Assembly: GCA_049472395.1 (NCBI GenBank)
Contig: JBLIRR010000003.1
Location: 253,567-317,566 of the forward strand
DNA from: JBLIRR01 sp049472395
GTDB lineage: Bacteria; SZUA-182; DTGQ01; JBLIRR01
Direction of reading: 5' to 3'
Length of the DNA: 64,000 bases
Positions 1 through 9,600 of this stretch are shown piece after piece (the stretch's first letter is position 1; the number at the start of each line of letters is the position of its first letter). Under the pieces are notes generated by a model. That model was not told the DNA's origin, searched no databases, and worked only from the letters and a program-made list of their open reading frames with translations. The position numbers and the translations under genes were made by a program.

Positions 1-636
1 ATCCACATCAAATGTAATATATACCCACTCGCCACACCTCTCAAGAACATTCTCCCGCCATGTGGTATCTTTACGGAGATAATTGGCGGTAAAGATCGGT
101 ATTTTCTCTTTTTTTATAAGCACTGCCTCCTCATGGGACATGCTCCTCACGCCGACTCCCACGGTATGAATACCCATATCCCGTATTCTTTTCATCACGC
201 ACGCATGTGAGTCTTTCCTGCCCTCATACCTCTCGCGAAGATCTGAATGGGCATCAAATTGCAGAACCGACATATCTGGAAAATGAGGTAAGAAAGCCTT
301 GACTGCGGGATAAGAAATCGAATGCTCGCCGCCGATAATAATGGGGAATTTTTTTCTGTCAAGTACTTTACATAAAAGGCTCTCAAGTCTTTTTTGCCAA
401 TCTTTCTCAATAAAATGATGCGTATATATAAACTTATCAGGGACCACCACCTCATATTCACTATCATACGCTTCCAAATAAGCAGATGCCTTTAATATGG
501 CCTTCGGGCCTTCAGAAGTCCCCCTCCCATAGCTCACGGTCTCTTCTAAGGGCACCGGAATAATGACCACCCTTGACTCATCAAATTCCGGGGCCTCGAC
601 CTCATCTCCAAGAAATTTTATTAAGTGCTCGCTCAT
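1..636 (-). CDS. speB: Agmatinase/ureohydrolase, 3' part beyond window
   Basis: The 212 residues visible are the N-terminal part of a ureohydrolase; the C-terminus lies outside the window. Family manganese ligands are visible: GGEHS near residue 110, DAHSDLR near residue 135, and the beginning of the second Asp motif (TFDVD) at the window edge. Agmatinases hydrolyse agmatine to putrescine and urea in the cytoplasm. The ATG at 636 starts MSEHLIKFLG. The divergent neighbours make carboxyspermidine and spermidine from putrescine, which favours agmatinase over arginase or formimidoylglutamase. The substrate is therefore inferred from context. Confidence 0.85.
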   Translation of the reverse strand, partial: MSEHLIKFLGDEVEAPEFDESRVVIIPVPLEETVSYGRGTSEGPKAILKASAYLEAYDSEYEVVVPDKFIYTHHFIEKDWQKRLESLLCKVLDRKKFPIIIGGEHSISYPAVKAFLPHFPDMSVLQFDAHSDLRERYEGRKDSHACVMKRIRDMGIHTVGVGVRSMSHEEAVLIKKEKIPIFTANYLRKDTTWRENVLERCGEWVYITFDVD

Positions 637-910
637 TGAAAAAAATGTGATTTATATATATAAATTTTCATATAACCGGGCACTACAAACGATGCTCTAT
701 AATACTCTTCATTATACCATCCGTATACTGTGCGCATTTCCTACCATGGCAAAATAAGGATATTATCTAATATATACTAAAAAATAGAGAAAGCAACTCT
801 AAATTTATATATTCTAAAAATCCTTATCAATGACTAGAAAAATAAAGAGGTTCATGCTATAAAGAGGGATATTGTATGAGTATTCTACTATATATGAAGG
901 AGTATTATTT

Positions 911-2089
911 ATGAATACAGTTCTCATTATCGGGGCAGGTGGTGTAGGCAGGGTCGTGACGCATAAGTGCGCGAAAAACAGTGATGTATTCGGGAGAATC
1001 GTTCTCGCGAGCAGGACATTGTCCAAATGCGAGCAGATTAGAGATGAAATCGGCGGCAATAGAATAGAGAGCGTGCACATAGATGCCGACAATGTGCACA
1101 GTCTCATGGAACTTATCAACAGGACCAAACCCGCCATAGTGATTAATGTCGCTCTTCCTTATCAAGACTTGACTATTATGGAAGCGTGCCTGCAATGTGG
1201 TGTTGACTATCTTGATACTGCCAATTACGAGCACCCTGATACGGCTCAATTCCAATACAAAGAGCAGTGGGCTTATCATGAGAAATTCAAGGACAAAGAA
1301 ATAATGGGCCTCCTTGGTTGTGGGTTCGACCCGGGAGTGACAAATGTCTTCTGTGCCTTTGCCGATAAATACAGGTTTGATGAACTACATTATATCGACA
1401 TCCTGGACTGTAACGCTGGTGATAATGGGTATCCCTTTGCCACGAATTTCAATCCTGAGATTAATATAAGGGAGGTAACCGCCAGGGGAAGATATTGGGA
1501 GGACGGAGAGTGGCACGAGATTGATCCCATGTCGGTTAAGCAGGTCTGGGATTATCCGAAGATCGGGCCAAGGGATTCTTACCTTTTATATCACGAGGAG
1601 CTTGAGAGCCTTGTTAAAAATATTAAGGGACTTAAAAGAATCAGATTTTGGATGACATTCTCGGAAAACTACCTTACGCACCTGAGAGTCCTTGAGAATA
1701 TCGGTATGACAAGGATCGATGAGGTACTCTATAATGGATGCGCCATAGTACCGCTCCAGTTCCTAAAAGCACTCCTGCCCGATCCTGCAACTTTAGGGGC
1801 GAGGACTGTCGGAAAAACAAATATTGGGTGCGTTTTTGAAGGCATGCACCAGGGCAGGAAGAAAAAGCTTTATATTTATAATGTATGCGACCATCAAGAA
1901 TGCTACAGGGAGGTAAAAAGCCAGGCTGTTTCTTACACTGCGGGTGTTCCACCGGTTATAGGAGCAAAGATGATGCTCACCGACAGATGGAGAGGACAGG
2001 GTGTCTTTAATATGGAAGAGTTTGACCCCCACCCCTTTATGGATGAATTAATGGTTCAAGGGCTTCCCTGGATTGAGACTGAGCTATGA
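911..2089 (+). CDS. Carboxy(nor)spermidine dehydrogenase (saccharopine dehydrogenase family)
   Basis: A 392-residue cytoplasmic enzyme. The N-terminus has a Rossmann NAD(P)-binding loop (LIIGAGGVGRVV, residues 4-15), followed by the saccharopine-dehydrogenase-type fold. In this family, carboxynorspermidine dehydrogenase reductively condenses aspartate semialdehyde with putrescine or 1,3-diaminopropane. I place the start at 911 because an AAGGAG Shine-Dalgarno lies about 8 bases upstream; the reading frame is open further upstream, but without a comparable site. It is followed after 10 bases by the decarboxylase gene nspC and lies divergent to agmatinase. Together these genes suggest a complete agmatine to putrescine to carboxyspermidine to spermidine route. 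Whether spermidine or norspermidine is made cannot be read from sequence. Confidence 0.9.
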   Translation: MNTVLIIGAGGVGRVVTHKCAKNSDVFGRIVLASRTLSKCEQIRDEIGGNRIESVHIDADNVHSLMELINRTKPAIVINVALPYQDLTIMEACLQCGVDYLDTANYEHPDTAQFQYKEQWAYHEKFKDKEIMGLLGCGFDPGVTNVFCAFADKYRFDELHYIDILDCNAGDNGYPFATNFNPEINIREVTARGRYWEDGEWHEIDPMSVKQVWDYPKIGPRDSYLLYHEELESLVKNIKGLKRIRFWMTFSENYLTHLRVLENIGMTRIDEVLYNGCAIVPLQFLKALLPDPATLGARTVGKTNIGCVFEGMHQGRKKKLYIYNVCDHQECYREVKSQAVSYTAGVPPVIGAKMMLTDRWRGQGVFNMEEFDPHPFMDELMVQGLPWIETEL

Positions 2090-2099
2090 GGGCGGAGGT

Positions 2100-3239
2100 A
2101 TGAGCATAGATTTCTCCCGTGTGCCGACCCCATGCTATGTGCTTGAAGAAGAGCTGCTTCAAAAAAACCTTGCCATTTTAGATAAGGTCCAGAAAGAGTC
2201 CGGGGCTAAAATTCTTCTTGCCCTTAAAGGATTCGCCATGTACAGCACTTTTTCCATGATCGGCAGTGTATTATGCGGGACATGCGCAAGCGGTCTTTAT
2301 GAGGCGCGTTTGGGAAGAGAAGAGATGGATAAGGAGGTACATACCTATTCACCTGCCTATCAGGAAAAGGAGTTCGAAGAGATACTCGCTCTTTCCGACT
2401 ACATAATCTTTAACTCTTTTAGCCAATACCAGCAGTTTCACAAAATAGCACTTTCATATAACAAGAAAAATATAAAGTATGGTCTTCGAATTAATCCCGA
2501 ATATTCGGAAGTGACCCCTGCCCTTTATAATCCATGCACCGAATTTTCACGACTCGGGATTCCTCGCGCCCAATTTAAGGAACATATACCTGATGGAATA
2601 ACCGGCCTTCTTTTTCATACCCATTGTGAACAAAACTCAGATGCACTGGAAAAGACGCTGAAGGTTGTTGAGGAGAAATTCGGCACCTATATCCGGGGCA
2701 TGGAATGGATCAACTTCGGGGGAGGCCATCATATTACCCGCAAGGATTATGATCTTGACAAACTCATCTTTCTCATAAAAAATTTTAAAAGCACTTATAA
2801 TGTGGAGGTGTATCTTGAACCGGGCGAAGCAATCGGCTGGCAGACAGGGCCCCTTGTTGCCACTGTGCTTGATATTTTTACCAATGGCATGGATATAGCA
2901 CTGCTTGACACATCCATTGAAGCTCATATGCCGGATTGCCTGGCAATGCCCTATCGACCTGAAATCTTAGGTGCCGGGCCACCCGGTACATATAACCATA
3001 CTTACAGGCTTGCGGGAAATTCCTGCTTAGCGGGAGATATTGCAGGAGATTATTCTTTTAAAGAACCTCTCCGTATCGGCGATAAAATAGTATTTCAAGA
3101 TATGATCCACTATACAATAGTGAAGAATACCTCATTTAATGGTATCAAACTGCCTTCAATCGCCATATGGACGAAAGAGCACCAGTTAAAAATCATCAAG
3201 GAGTTCGGATACCACGACTATAAAAACCGCCTCTCCTAG
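2100..3239 (+). CDS. nspC: Carboxynorspermidine/carboxyspermidine decarboxylase
   Basis: A 379-residue PLP enzyme of the alanine-racemase/group IV decarboxylase fold (ornithine/DAP decarboxylase superfamily). The N-terminal PTPCYVLEEELL is typical of NspC. The PLP lysine lies in LLALKGFAMYS (near residue 42). HTHCEQN, the glycine-rich FGGGHHIT and the EPGEAIGW phosphate-binding segment are all present. It decarboxylates carboxy(nor)spermidine, the product of the gene just upstream. A GGAGG site at 2094-2098 supports the ATG at 2100. The TAG stop (3237-3239) overlaps the first base of a dispersed palindromic element. Confidence 0.93.
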   Translation: MSIDFSRVPTPCYVLEEELLQKNLAILDKVQKESGAKILLALKGFAMYSTFSMIGSVLCGTCASGLYEARLGREEMDKEVHTYSPAYQEKEFEEILALSDYIIFNSFSQYQQFHKIALSYNKKNIKYGLRINPEYSEVTPALYNPCTEFSRLGIPRAQFKEHIPDGITGLLFHTHCEQNSDALEKTLKVVEEKFGTYIRGMEWINFGGGHHITRKDYDLDKLIFLIKNFKSTYNVEVYLEPGEAIGWQTGPLVATVLDIFTNGMDIALLDTSIEAHMPDCLAMPYRPEILGAGPPGTYNHTYRLAGNSCLAGDIAGDYSFKEPLRIGDKIVFQDMIHYTIVKNTSFNGIKLPSIAIWTKEHQLKIIKEFGYHDYKNRLS

Positions 3240-3270
3240 CGAAGCTCCGCCGCAAACCGCGAAGGTTAAC
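3239..3270 (+). repeat. Dispersed palindromic element, truncated copy A
   Basis: Begins GCGAAGCTCCGCC, then CAAACCG..AAGGTTAA, matching the first 30 or so bases of the full-length copy at 50120. The second half is missing. It starts exactly at the last base of the nspC stop codon, as the copy at 50120 does for the pilP-like gene. Confidence 0.7.
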
Positions 3271-3340
3271 AATCTCTATTCTCCCTCACCTCATTGAAAA
3301 TCAGCAATTCTAATTTTGACTATTAAATTCCTTGACCGCA

Positions 3341-3427
3341 GGGTCAGGTCTTGAAATATTGACAACGACTCGAAGGATAATCCTCATATATATTGTATCT
3401 CCGTTCTCATATTTCAAGACCTGACCC
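3341..3427. repeat. Perfect 19-bp inverted repeat with 49-bp spacer
   Basis: The left arm GGGTCAGGTCTTGAAATAT (3341-3359) is exactly reverse-complementary to 3409-3427. The 87-bp unit encodes nothing obvious. It resembles a REP/MITE-like miniature element rather than a terminator, because no T-tract follows. It lies immediately before a truncated ATPase gene and may have taken part in that truncation. Confidence 0.7.
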
Positions 3428-3438
3428 CACTCGCCACA

Positions 3439-3661
3439 TGTTATCCTTGGCGAGATGGACGTGGCAATTGAAGTGAAAAGCTCACAAAGAATACATAGAG
3501 GACATATTACGAGTCTTAAGGCGCTGTTAGAAGAACATAAGGTGAAACGGGCAATTATAGTTTCACTAGAAAAGCATCCAAGAAAACTTGAAAATAATAT
3601 TGAGGTTTTACTATGGCAGACTTTTCTTAAAGCACTGTGGTCAGTGGGAATAGGTGTTTGA
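3439..3661 (+). pseudogene. C-terminal fossil of a DUF4143-type AAA ATPase
   Basis: About 70 codons survive, reading HVILGEMDVAIEVKSS onward. This is the C-terminal PD-(D/E)XK-like segment of DUF4143 ATPases (the family of the intact gene at 37334). The Walker motifs and the rest of the protein are absent. Homology begins about 12 bases after the inverted repeat at 3341-3427. An ATG at 3455 would open a 68-codon frame, but it is a chance start within the homologous segment. Confidence 0.65.
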
Positions 3662-3663
3662 GC

Positions 3664-3775
3664 TGTTTAAAGCAGCCTCATATGCCAGGATCTTTTCCAC
3701 CATCACTTCTGCATGGACTGCGCTTGCCGCAGGAAGCCTTCCGATATGAATATCAGGCAGATCGTCACCACCCCC
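3664..3775 (-). pseudogene. Fossil fragment of a C25 peptidase gene
   Basis: The reverse strand reads GGDDLPDIHIGRLPAAS followed by AEVMVEKILAYEAALN. This is nearly the same as the GGDDIPDMHIGRLPAVN...KILAYEDALN segment of the intact C25 protease encoded at 6644-14665. Only about 37 codons remain, and the frame ends shortly after. It shows that a second copy of the protease gene, or a recombined piece of it, once lay here. Confidence 0.7.
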
Positions 3776-4005
3776 ACGCCTCACAATAAATTGTGTAAGG
3801 CATCCATCCCCACGCGCGGGGCGGGGCGTTTTATTTTAATAGATGGTAAGGGAACAAACTTTTACTCTTATCATTAATATTATCGGCATTAATAAAAAAA
3901 TCAAAAAAAATTTTAAAAATTTAGTATTGAAAAAAGTAATAAATCGAATTATAATGTATGACAAACATAATGTATGACAAACATATTAAATAACTGGCAG
4001 GAATT
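3776..4005. other. AT-rich intergenic stretch without a gene
   Basis: Contains a GC-rich patch (CCCCACGCGCGGGGCGGGGCG near 3810-3830) that can form a short hairpin and is followed by a T-rich run. After it come about 170 bases of strongly AT-rich DNA. A short direct repeat (ATAATGTATGACAAACAT) occurs twice just before the next gene. No coding signal was seen. Confidence 0.4.
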
Positions 4006-5379
4006 ATGAAATTATCTTTTTTAAACAGAAATAGAGAAATTAGTAGAATAAATAAAGCTATTAATACTCAGGGCTCGGCTTTTATTGTAGTGTATGGTAG
4101 ACGTCGCTGCGGCAAGTCAACTCTTTTGCAGCACATTTCAAGAGAACAGGATATCTATTATCTTGCGGATCAAAGGGAAACTATTCTTCAAATAGAGGCG
4201 ATAGCACACGAAATTGAACGAACCATACCACACTTTACTTCTGTCCATTATCCTTCATGGGATGCTTTATTGATGAATTTAAATGAACGCGCTGAGAGAA
4301 ATTCTTGCCTGATTTTAGATGAATTTCCTTATTTGGTTCAAAGCTCTCCTGAACTACCAAGTATCCTTCAGCGCTTTCTTGATTCTCCTGTTGAAAAAAA
4401 AATTAATTTAATTATTAGCGGTTCTTCTCAAAGAATGATGAGTGGTATTGTATTAGATGCAACTGCTCCTCTTTATGGCAGAGCAAAAGAATTATTAAAA
4501 ATTAATCCGTTAAACCCTGGCTGGATTACCGATGCTTTTTCGATAGATGCGTCTGAAGCGGTTAAGGCGTATTCAATACTGGGAGGTGTTCCCCGTTACT
4601 GGGAATTAGCTCAAGATTATGACAATCTTGATGATTCATTAAAACAACTTATTCTCGATAAAGATGGCGTTCTTCATGATGAACCTATGAGACTTTTACT
4701 GGATGATATGCGCAGCGCTACTCAGCCATATTCAATTTTAACGCTTATCGGATACGGTTGTCATCGTTTGTCTGAAATAGCGGGAAGATTAGGCAAGCCT
4801 TCGAATAATTTGACAAGACCACTGGCGACTCTCATTGACTTAGGCTATGTTCACCGAGATGTGCCTTTCGGAGAAAATATTAAATCTACAAAGCGTACAT
4901 TATATAAATTAAATGATCCCTTTCTAAATTTTTATTTTACTTTTGTTTTGCCAAATAAAACACTTCTTGGAATGGGTTTAACTGAAAAAGTTTATAATAG
5001 TCTAAAAAAATATTTACCACATTATATTTCCGGAATTTGGGAGGAAATGGCACGGCTTTCGGTGCCTCATTTAGATATCGATAGTATTCAATGGGGCCCC
5101 GCAAGGCGATGGTGGGGCAATAATAAAAATAATATGCCTATGGAGATAGATATTGTTGCTGAGTCAATTGATAAAAAATATGTGCTTATCGGAGAAGCTA
5201 AATGGACGGATGGATCTGATATAAAGGTACTTAAGTCAAAACTTGAAAGCGAAATCGATGAATTACCCTTTTTAAAAGGGAGAAAAATGGTTTTTGCCTA
5301 TTGGCTGAAAAACAGTACAAAAGAAAAATCTCTCTCACACATTATCACTGCCGAGGATGTTTTAAGATGCCTAAAATAA
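4006..5379 (+). CDS. Archaeal-type ATPase with DUF234 domain
   Basis: A 457-residue P-loop ATPase. Walker A is GRRRCGKS (residues 31-38), and the Walker B-like segment is CLILDEFPYL (near 103-112). A winged-helix segment follows (near 245-290), then a C-terminal DUF234 nuclease-like domain with DPFLNFYF and VLIGEAKW. These match the Arch_ATPase/DUF234 family, whose function is unsettled. Members are usually orphans and are common in genomes rich in mobile genes. CAGGAA precedes the ATG. The gene stands alone between fossils. No membrane segments were seen. Confidence 0.85.
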   Translation: MKLSFLNRNREISRINKAINTQGSAFIVVYGRRRCGKSTLLQHISREQDIYYLADQRETILQIEAIAHEIERTIPHFTSVHYPSWDALLMNLNERAERNSCLILDEFPYLVQSSPELPSILQRFLDSPVEKKINLIISGSSQRMMSGIVLDATAPLYGRAKELLKINPLNPGWITDAFSIDASEAVKAYSILGGVPRYWELAQDYDNLDDSLKQLILDKDGVLHDEPMRLLLDDMRSATQPYSILTLIGYGCHRLSEIAGRLGKPSNNLTRPLATLIDLGYVHRDVPFGENIKSTKRTLYKLNDPFLNFYFTFVLPNKTLLGMGLTEKVYNSLKKYLPHYISGIWEEMARLSVPHLDIDSIQWGPARRWWGNNKNNMPMEIDIVAESIDKKYVLIGEAKWTDGSDIKVLKSKLESEIDELPFLKGRKMVFAYWLKNSTKEKSLSHIITAEDVLRCLK

Positions 5380-5449
5380 ATGGACGCGTAATGCTCATCG
5401 GCAGCTATTCAATAGCGGATTAATTTAAAATGCATTTATAGAAGTTCTG

Positions 5450-5758
5450 TTAATTTATGACAGAAGATTTTAGCTTCTTAATCTCTTCCACCGGGAGACC
5501 TGTTATATCTGCTATATCATTTATCGGATACTTCTTGCTCAGCATCTTCTTCGCAGCTTCAATTTTTGCTTTTTTTATACCTTCTTTTTTCCCTTTTTCT
5601 ATACCTTCTTTTTTCCCTTTTTCTATTAATTGTTCTGCTACTGTCATAAGGACACCTCCTGTCTCTTTTGAAAAAGTCTCCTCGATTATTTCTTTTAATC
5701 TTTCTGAGGTTGCGTCATCCCTTGTACTCATTATATATCTAAATAATAGCGGTACGCT
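5450..5758 (-). pseudogene. C-terminal fossil of Rpn/PD-(D/E)XK transposase-like nuclease
   Basis: The surviving frame reads SVPLLFRYIMSTRDDATSERL followed by a lysine/glutamate-rich tail containing tandem EKGKKEGI units and ending near DITGLPVEEIKKL. This tail is characteristic of Rpn-family (recombination-promoting nuclease) proteins. The catalytic N-terminal domain is missing. Homology begins within a few bases of the stop codon of the PIN-domain gene, suggesting that an insertion or deletion brought the toxin-antitoxin pair next to the remnant. An ATG at 5731 could still start a 93-residue peptide, but it would lack nuclease residues. Confidence 0.7.
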
Positions 5759-5760
5759 GA

Positions 5761-6258
5761 CTACACAATATCAGAAATACTCCGAACCGGAGAAAAAAAT
5801 CCTTCTTTTATCATCCGAAAAAGAATATTATCTGCATTATCCAGACTGATTTGATTGTCCGAATAGGATGCTTTTAGGATACCTATGGTTCCCGATACCG
5901 GAATTCTCATTTGAGAACACTGCGCTCTTGCTGCCCGGTCATCGGTTACCACAATTACATCTTGTTCTTTTGCCAAAGCGACACAGGAGGCCTCCCCTTT
6001 TCCAAGATGTCCTATCAATCCCAGGAAATGCTTATGTTCTGCAAATGATAAGGAGAGTAGTTCGAATGCTTTATTATCGATGAGTTCTCTAATCATTTTC
6101 AGTTTTGGATATTCCGAAATTCCCGCAGAGATCTCGTCAAATACCTCCCAAGTAATAATCCCACGCGTGCGATAGCGTTCTTCAAGAATGAATAGCGAAT
6201 CCGAAAGGAGAAAATTACTAAGTACTACGGTATCGAAGACCCATTTCATCTCAGGCAT
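5761..6258 (-). CDS. PIN-domain protein (DUF3368-like), probable toxin
   Basis: A 165-residue protein with PIN acidic residues: Asp9 in VFDTVVLSN, a Glu in GKGEASCVALA (near residue 90) and Asp-Asp in VVTDDRAAR (near 105). The length and pattern match DUF3368 PIN proteins, many of which are RNase toxins paired with small DNA-binding antitoxins. Its start overlaps the end of the upstream antitoxin-like gene by 8 bases, which suggests translational coupling. A second ATG (codon 4) is also possible. The target RNA is unknown. Confidence 0.8.
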   Translation of the reverse strand: MPEMKWVFDTVVLSNFLLSDSLFILEERYRTRGIITWEVFDEISAGISEYPKLKMIRELIDNKAFELLSLSFAEHKHFLGLIGHLGKGEASCVALAKEQDVIVVTDDRAARAQCSQMRIPVSGTIGILKASYSDNQISLDNADNILFRMIKEGFFSPVRSISDIV

Positions 6259-6562
6259 TATTCACATCATCTTCAAGAAATGAATTATTCTGGGGGATGT
6301 CATGTTCTTCCAACCATTTCCTTGTTTTTAAAACGTTCATTCCCATTTCTTCAGCAAGCTTTCCAAGGCTTATATACCCCCCTTGAAAAGCCTCGAGAGC
6401 GCGCCTCTGTTTTTCGCCCAAATCAAGTAATTCAAGTTGATAACAAGAAATAACCGCATGTCTTATCAATTCTCCTACAGAAGTCGCACGTTTCCTGGAT
6501 AATGCTTTTAATCCATCGGCCAGTTCCGGTTTTACTTTTATATGTAAGGTTGAACTTTGCAT
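6251..6562 (-). CDS. Ribbon-helix-helix/HTH antitoxin-like protein
   Basis: A 103-residue protein. The N-terminus (STLHIKVKPELADGLKALSRKRATSVGELIRHA) looks like a ribbon-helix-helix DNA-binding strand and helices. The C-terminal half (GYISLGKLAEEMGMNVLKTRKWLEEH) resembles a UPF0175/HTH segment found in PIN-associated antitoxins. The ATG at 6562 is preceded by AGGAG at good spacing. A near-consensus promoter with a 14-bp palindrome lies upstream, as expected for an autoregulated toxin-antitoxin operon. Confidence 0.75.
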   Translation of the reverse strand: MQSSTLHIKVKPELADGLKALSRKRATSVGELIRHAVISCYQLELLDLGEKQRRALEAFQGGYISLGKLAEEMGMNVLKTRKWLEEHDIPQNNSFLEDDVNNA

Positions 6563-6588
6563 CTTAATCGCTCCTAATGAAAAATATG

Positions 6589-6602
6589 TATAAGATCTTA
6601 TA
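6589..6602. promoter_or_regulatory. Palindromic operator candidate of the PIN/RHH operon
   Basis: TATAAGATCTTATA is a perfect 14-bp palindrome lying just downstream of the -10 box of the toxin-antitoxin promoter and 27 bases before the antitoxin ATG. The position suits autorepression by the ribbon-helix-helix protein. Confidence 0.55.
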
Positions 6603-6605
6603 TAT

Positions 6606-6634
6606 ATATTAAACATCAGGTATAATAATGTCAA
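6606..6634 (-). promoter_or_regulatory. Sigma70-type promoter of the toxin-antitoxin operon
   Basis: On the minus strand, TTGACA (6634-6629), a 17-base spacer, and TAATAT (6611-6606). It fits the consensus almost perfectly and lies about 45 bases before the antitoxin start. It falls just downstream of the end of the large C25 gene, so the pair probably has its own transcription. Confidence 0.65.
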
Positions 6635-6643
6635 TAGAGAATT

Positions 6644-9600
6644 TCAATTAATAATTGATGCCTTGTCACTTCTATCATATGAGAAGAGAGTAGAAATAAA
6701 GCATCCCTTGCCAAGATTCGAGCTGTCCTGTGAGGTAGACGGCCCATCAACAATGGTTACCGTGCCTGTGACGATATACGTATCCCAGGGATTAGCCTGC
6801 TTAGGCTCCGAGCGGGGTATCGTGCCCGTTCTGCCGCTTACACTCCGTGAGCGGACGCTCTCATCACCGTCAAAATCAACAGAGGTTAGGACATAATAAT
6901 ACGTGGTATCGCTCTTGCCCAAGTTTTCCTCATAGGGAAGAAGCCAGTAAGGGATATAGGGGGATACAAGGCTGTACTCTCCATCGGGTGTAGTGCTCCG
7001 GTAAAGGTTATACGCAAACACAGGCTCGCCGTCACAGTCAAGCGCCTCATCCCAACTCAGCATCACACCGCCCTCAGGGCCAGGCTCAGCCTCGACCTTC
7101 AGATTCAAGGGCTTTCTCGGAATCGGGACTTTAAGGCTCATGGCCGGATCTCCGAAAAGGAGAAAGGTTCCACCCTCGGGCTCCGGCCCAAACTGATTGG
7201 CCAGAAGGGTCTGCTTGGCAAGAGTGATGGCTGGTCCCAGGGTGCGGACATCCTCTGTAAAGAGCGCATCAAAAACCGCGGTATCAAGAACATGCTGCCC
7301 CTTCGGATCGGTCATCGCCGCGGACATAAAGGCTGATATGGCCCCGCCTTCCCCGGCGCGAAGGAGCGCTTCTGCCATGCAGGGAAAACTCCACGACTCA
7401 GGATAGATAAAATACCCGGTCAGACAGGTCATACTGACAAAGAAGGGCAGCATCCGCTCATTGGTAAGATCTGGCACATCCTGATTATTAAAAATACTCT
7501 CCATGCCCCATACTTGCGTTGAGCCGTGGCCGCTATAGTTGACCATAAGAGAGCCCTCATTGATCTTGGCTTTTATCTCGCCCTTTAAACCGGAGGCACT
7601 ATAATAATTATCAAGATAGGCCTTAAAGGGAGCGTTAAGCCCGGGGGGCACCAGGGCGGATGAGTCTTCGCTCATGATTTCAAAGGATTCTTCATCATCG
7701 TTGTTTTGGTTATCAGCGATAAAGAGCACATTCTTCTCCCAGCTCTTACTATTTAAGGCATCCTCGTAGGCGAGGATTTTATTTACCATCACTTCTGCCT
7801 GCTCGGCATTCACCGCGGGAAGCCTTCCTATATGCATGTCCGGGATATCGTCACCACCCTCAAGCATCACAAACCAATCATCAGAGGGGCCCTCTCCCAT
7901 AACACGGGTTGCGGACAGATAGGCGGGAAGGTACGAGAAGTTCTGCTCCAGCCCATTCAGGTTATTTTTATAATCATAGGTGCTATCACCCAACAAAAGC
8001 ACATACCGGGGCGCAGGCCGGCTCCAGCTTTCATAGGCGAATTCAAGAAAATCTTTGATGGCGTTAGGTGTTGGAAATCCATAGGCAAACTCGTTATAGA
8101 TTATGTCAACATCGATTATCTTTACCCTAAGTCCCTGGCTCTGGCGCAAGGCTGCAAGCTCGGAAAGCCACGGATAAAGCTCTCCATGCAGATCCCAGCC
8201 GATATCTCTATGGGTGATCACGAGGTAATCAGCCCCATTGCTCGTATTGGTAAGGTTTTCGCGAGTGTTGGCGGAGAGTGACAGAGGCAATTTCTGCGCT
8301 CCTTGTGAAAGGGTATAAAAAGTCATCTCTCCGCTCTCGCCCGCATCATACTGGGGCTCAAAATCAAGGGTATAGGACTCAGCAGCGCCCGTGACAGTGA
8401 AATTGAGCGCGACTTTTGCCTCATCGGGTAAGGTAATATCATAGAGCAGAAGATCGCTTTCGCTAAATCCCGAGACCTGCCCACGGGACCCTGCACTGAG
8501 CGTGAATAAAAGCTGGTCATTGTCAGCAATAAAGCTTCGTGGATAGGAGGCTTTGAACCAATCAACCGCAATGACATCGGTCTCGCCGTTGCATTTTAAG
8601 CCCACTGTGTTTGATCCGCTCACAAGATCAATCCCACTGAGCGAGGCCTGATACGATTCAACACCCACCCATGTAACAGTCGAAAGATATACTCCATTAC
8701 AATAAATCTCAACCTCATGCTCATTTTCACCAAGCCCCCACATACATACTGTAAGGCTCCCCTTGCCGGCAACACCGGGCAATGTCAAGGTAAAGGGAAC
8801 AATGCTGCCAGGGGCAGGTGTGTTCTGGTCCACCCACTCTATCCCCTCGCCCTGGATTGCGGTGGAAAATACCCACCTGTCGAGCGAGTCCCCGCCCGGC
8901 AGCATGAGAAGATAATACTCATCCTGCTCATAATGAACCGTATCTATAAAGGTTTCAGGAACAGCCCCGCCTACCGGGGCAGCTTCAAGCTGTGCCATTC
9001 GCTTCGGCTCACCCTCCCCTCCTTCGGTAATAAGGAAATAGACATTATCATTCGTGTATTTAACGTATTCCTCATGAACCAGGGTGCCGTAAAACTCGAT
9101 GTAATCCCCAAAATCGAGCAGGTTGTTCCCATCCTGATCATAAATATAAAGGGCTACTTCTCTTCCGAGGTTATAGAGCCTGAGCAGGCGAAGGTCAATC
9201 TCGCTGACCGGCACGCCTTTACTTTCAAGATAACCTTTATCAAGCCGGTAAATTCCCTTATCGGCAAGGGTGAGTGTATAAAAAGCCTCTGACGTTGGTG
9301 GGGTCCAGGCCCGTGCCATCCTTGATGCCCTTGCCCTTGACACAGCAGCTCTTTCGGCTTTTCCTTTTCGCTCCTCTTCCTTAAAGTTGATCCTCACCAT
9401 GATACGCGAGAGAAGGGTAAGCTCCCTGGCAGCCGGATTAAATGCCAGGGGATAGAAGAGAAGGTGAAGCTTCCTCTGGCCCCTGAAGATATAGGTATCT
9501 CCACAACGCGCGATATCGCGCGGGAAGAGGGTATCAGCAGCGTATGCCGCTTCATCAATGGTAAAAATCTCGGTCACCTCATCAATGCCTCCCTCTGTGC

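Noticed and set aside
5457..5849. 130-codon plus-strand frame rich in Phe and Ser
   Set aside because: It is the complement of the Lys/Glu-rich tail of the Rpn fossil and part of the PIN gene.
8717..9292. 191-codon plus-strand frame inside the protease gene
   Set aside because: It lies antisense to a continuous 2673-codon gene with clear domains, has no ribosome site and no recognisable family. Other antisense frames in 6.6-14.7 kb were discarded for the same reason.
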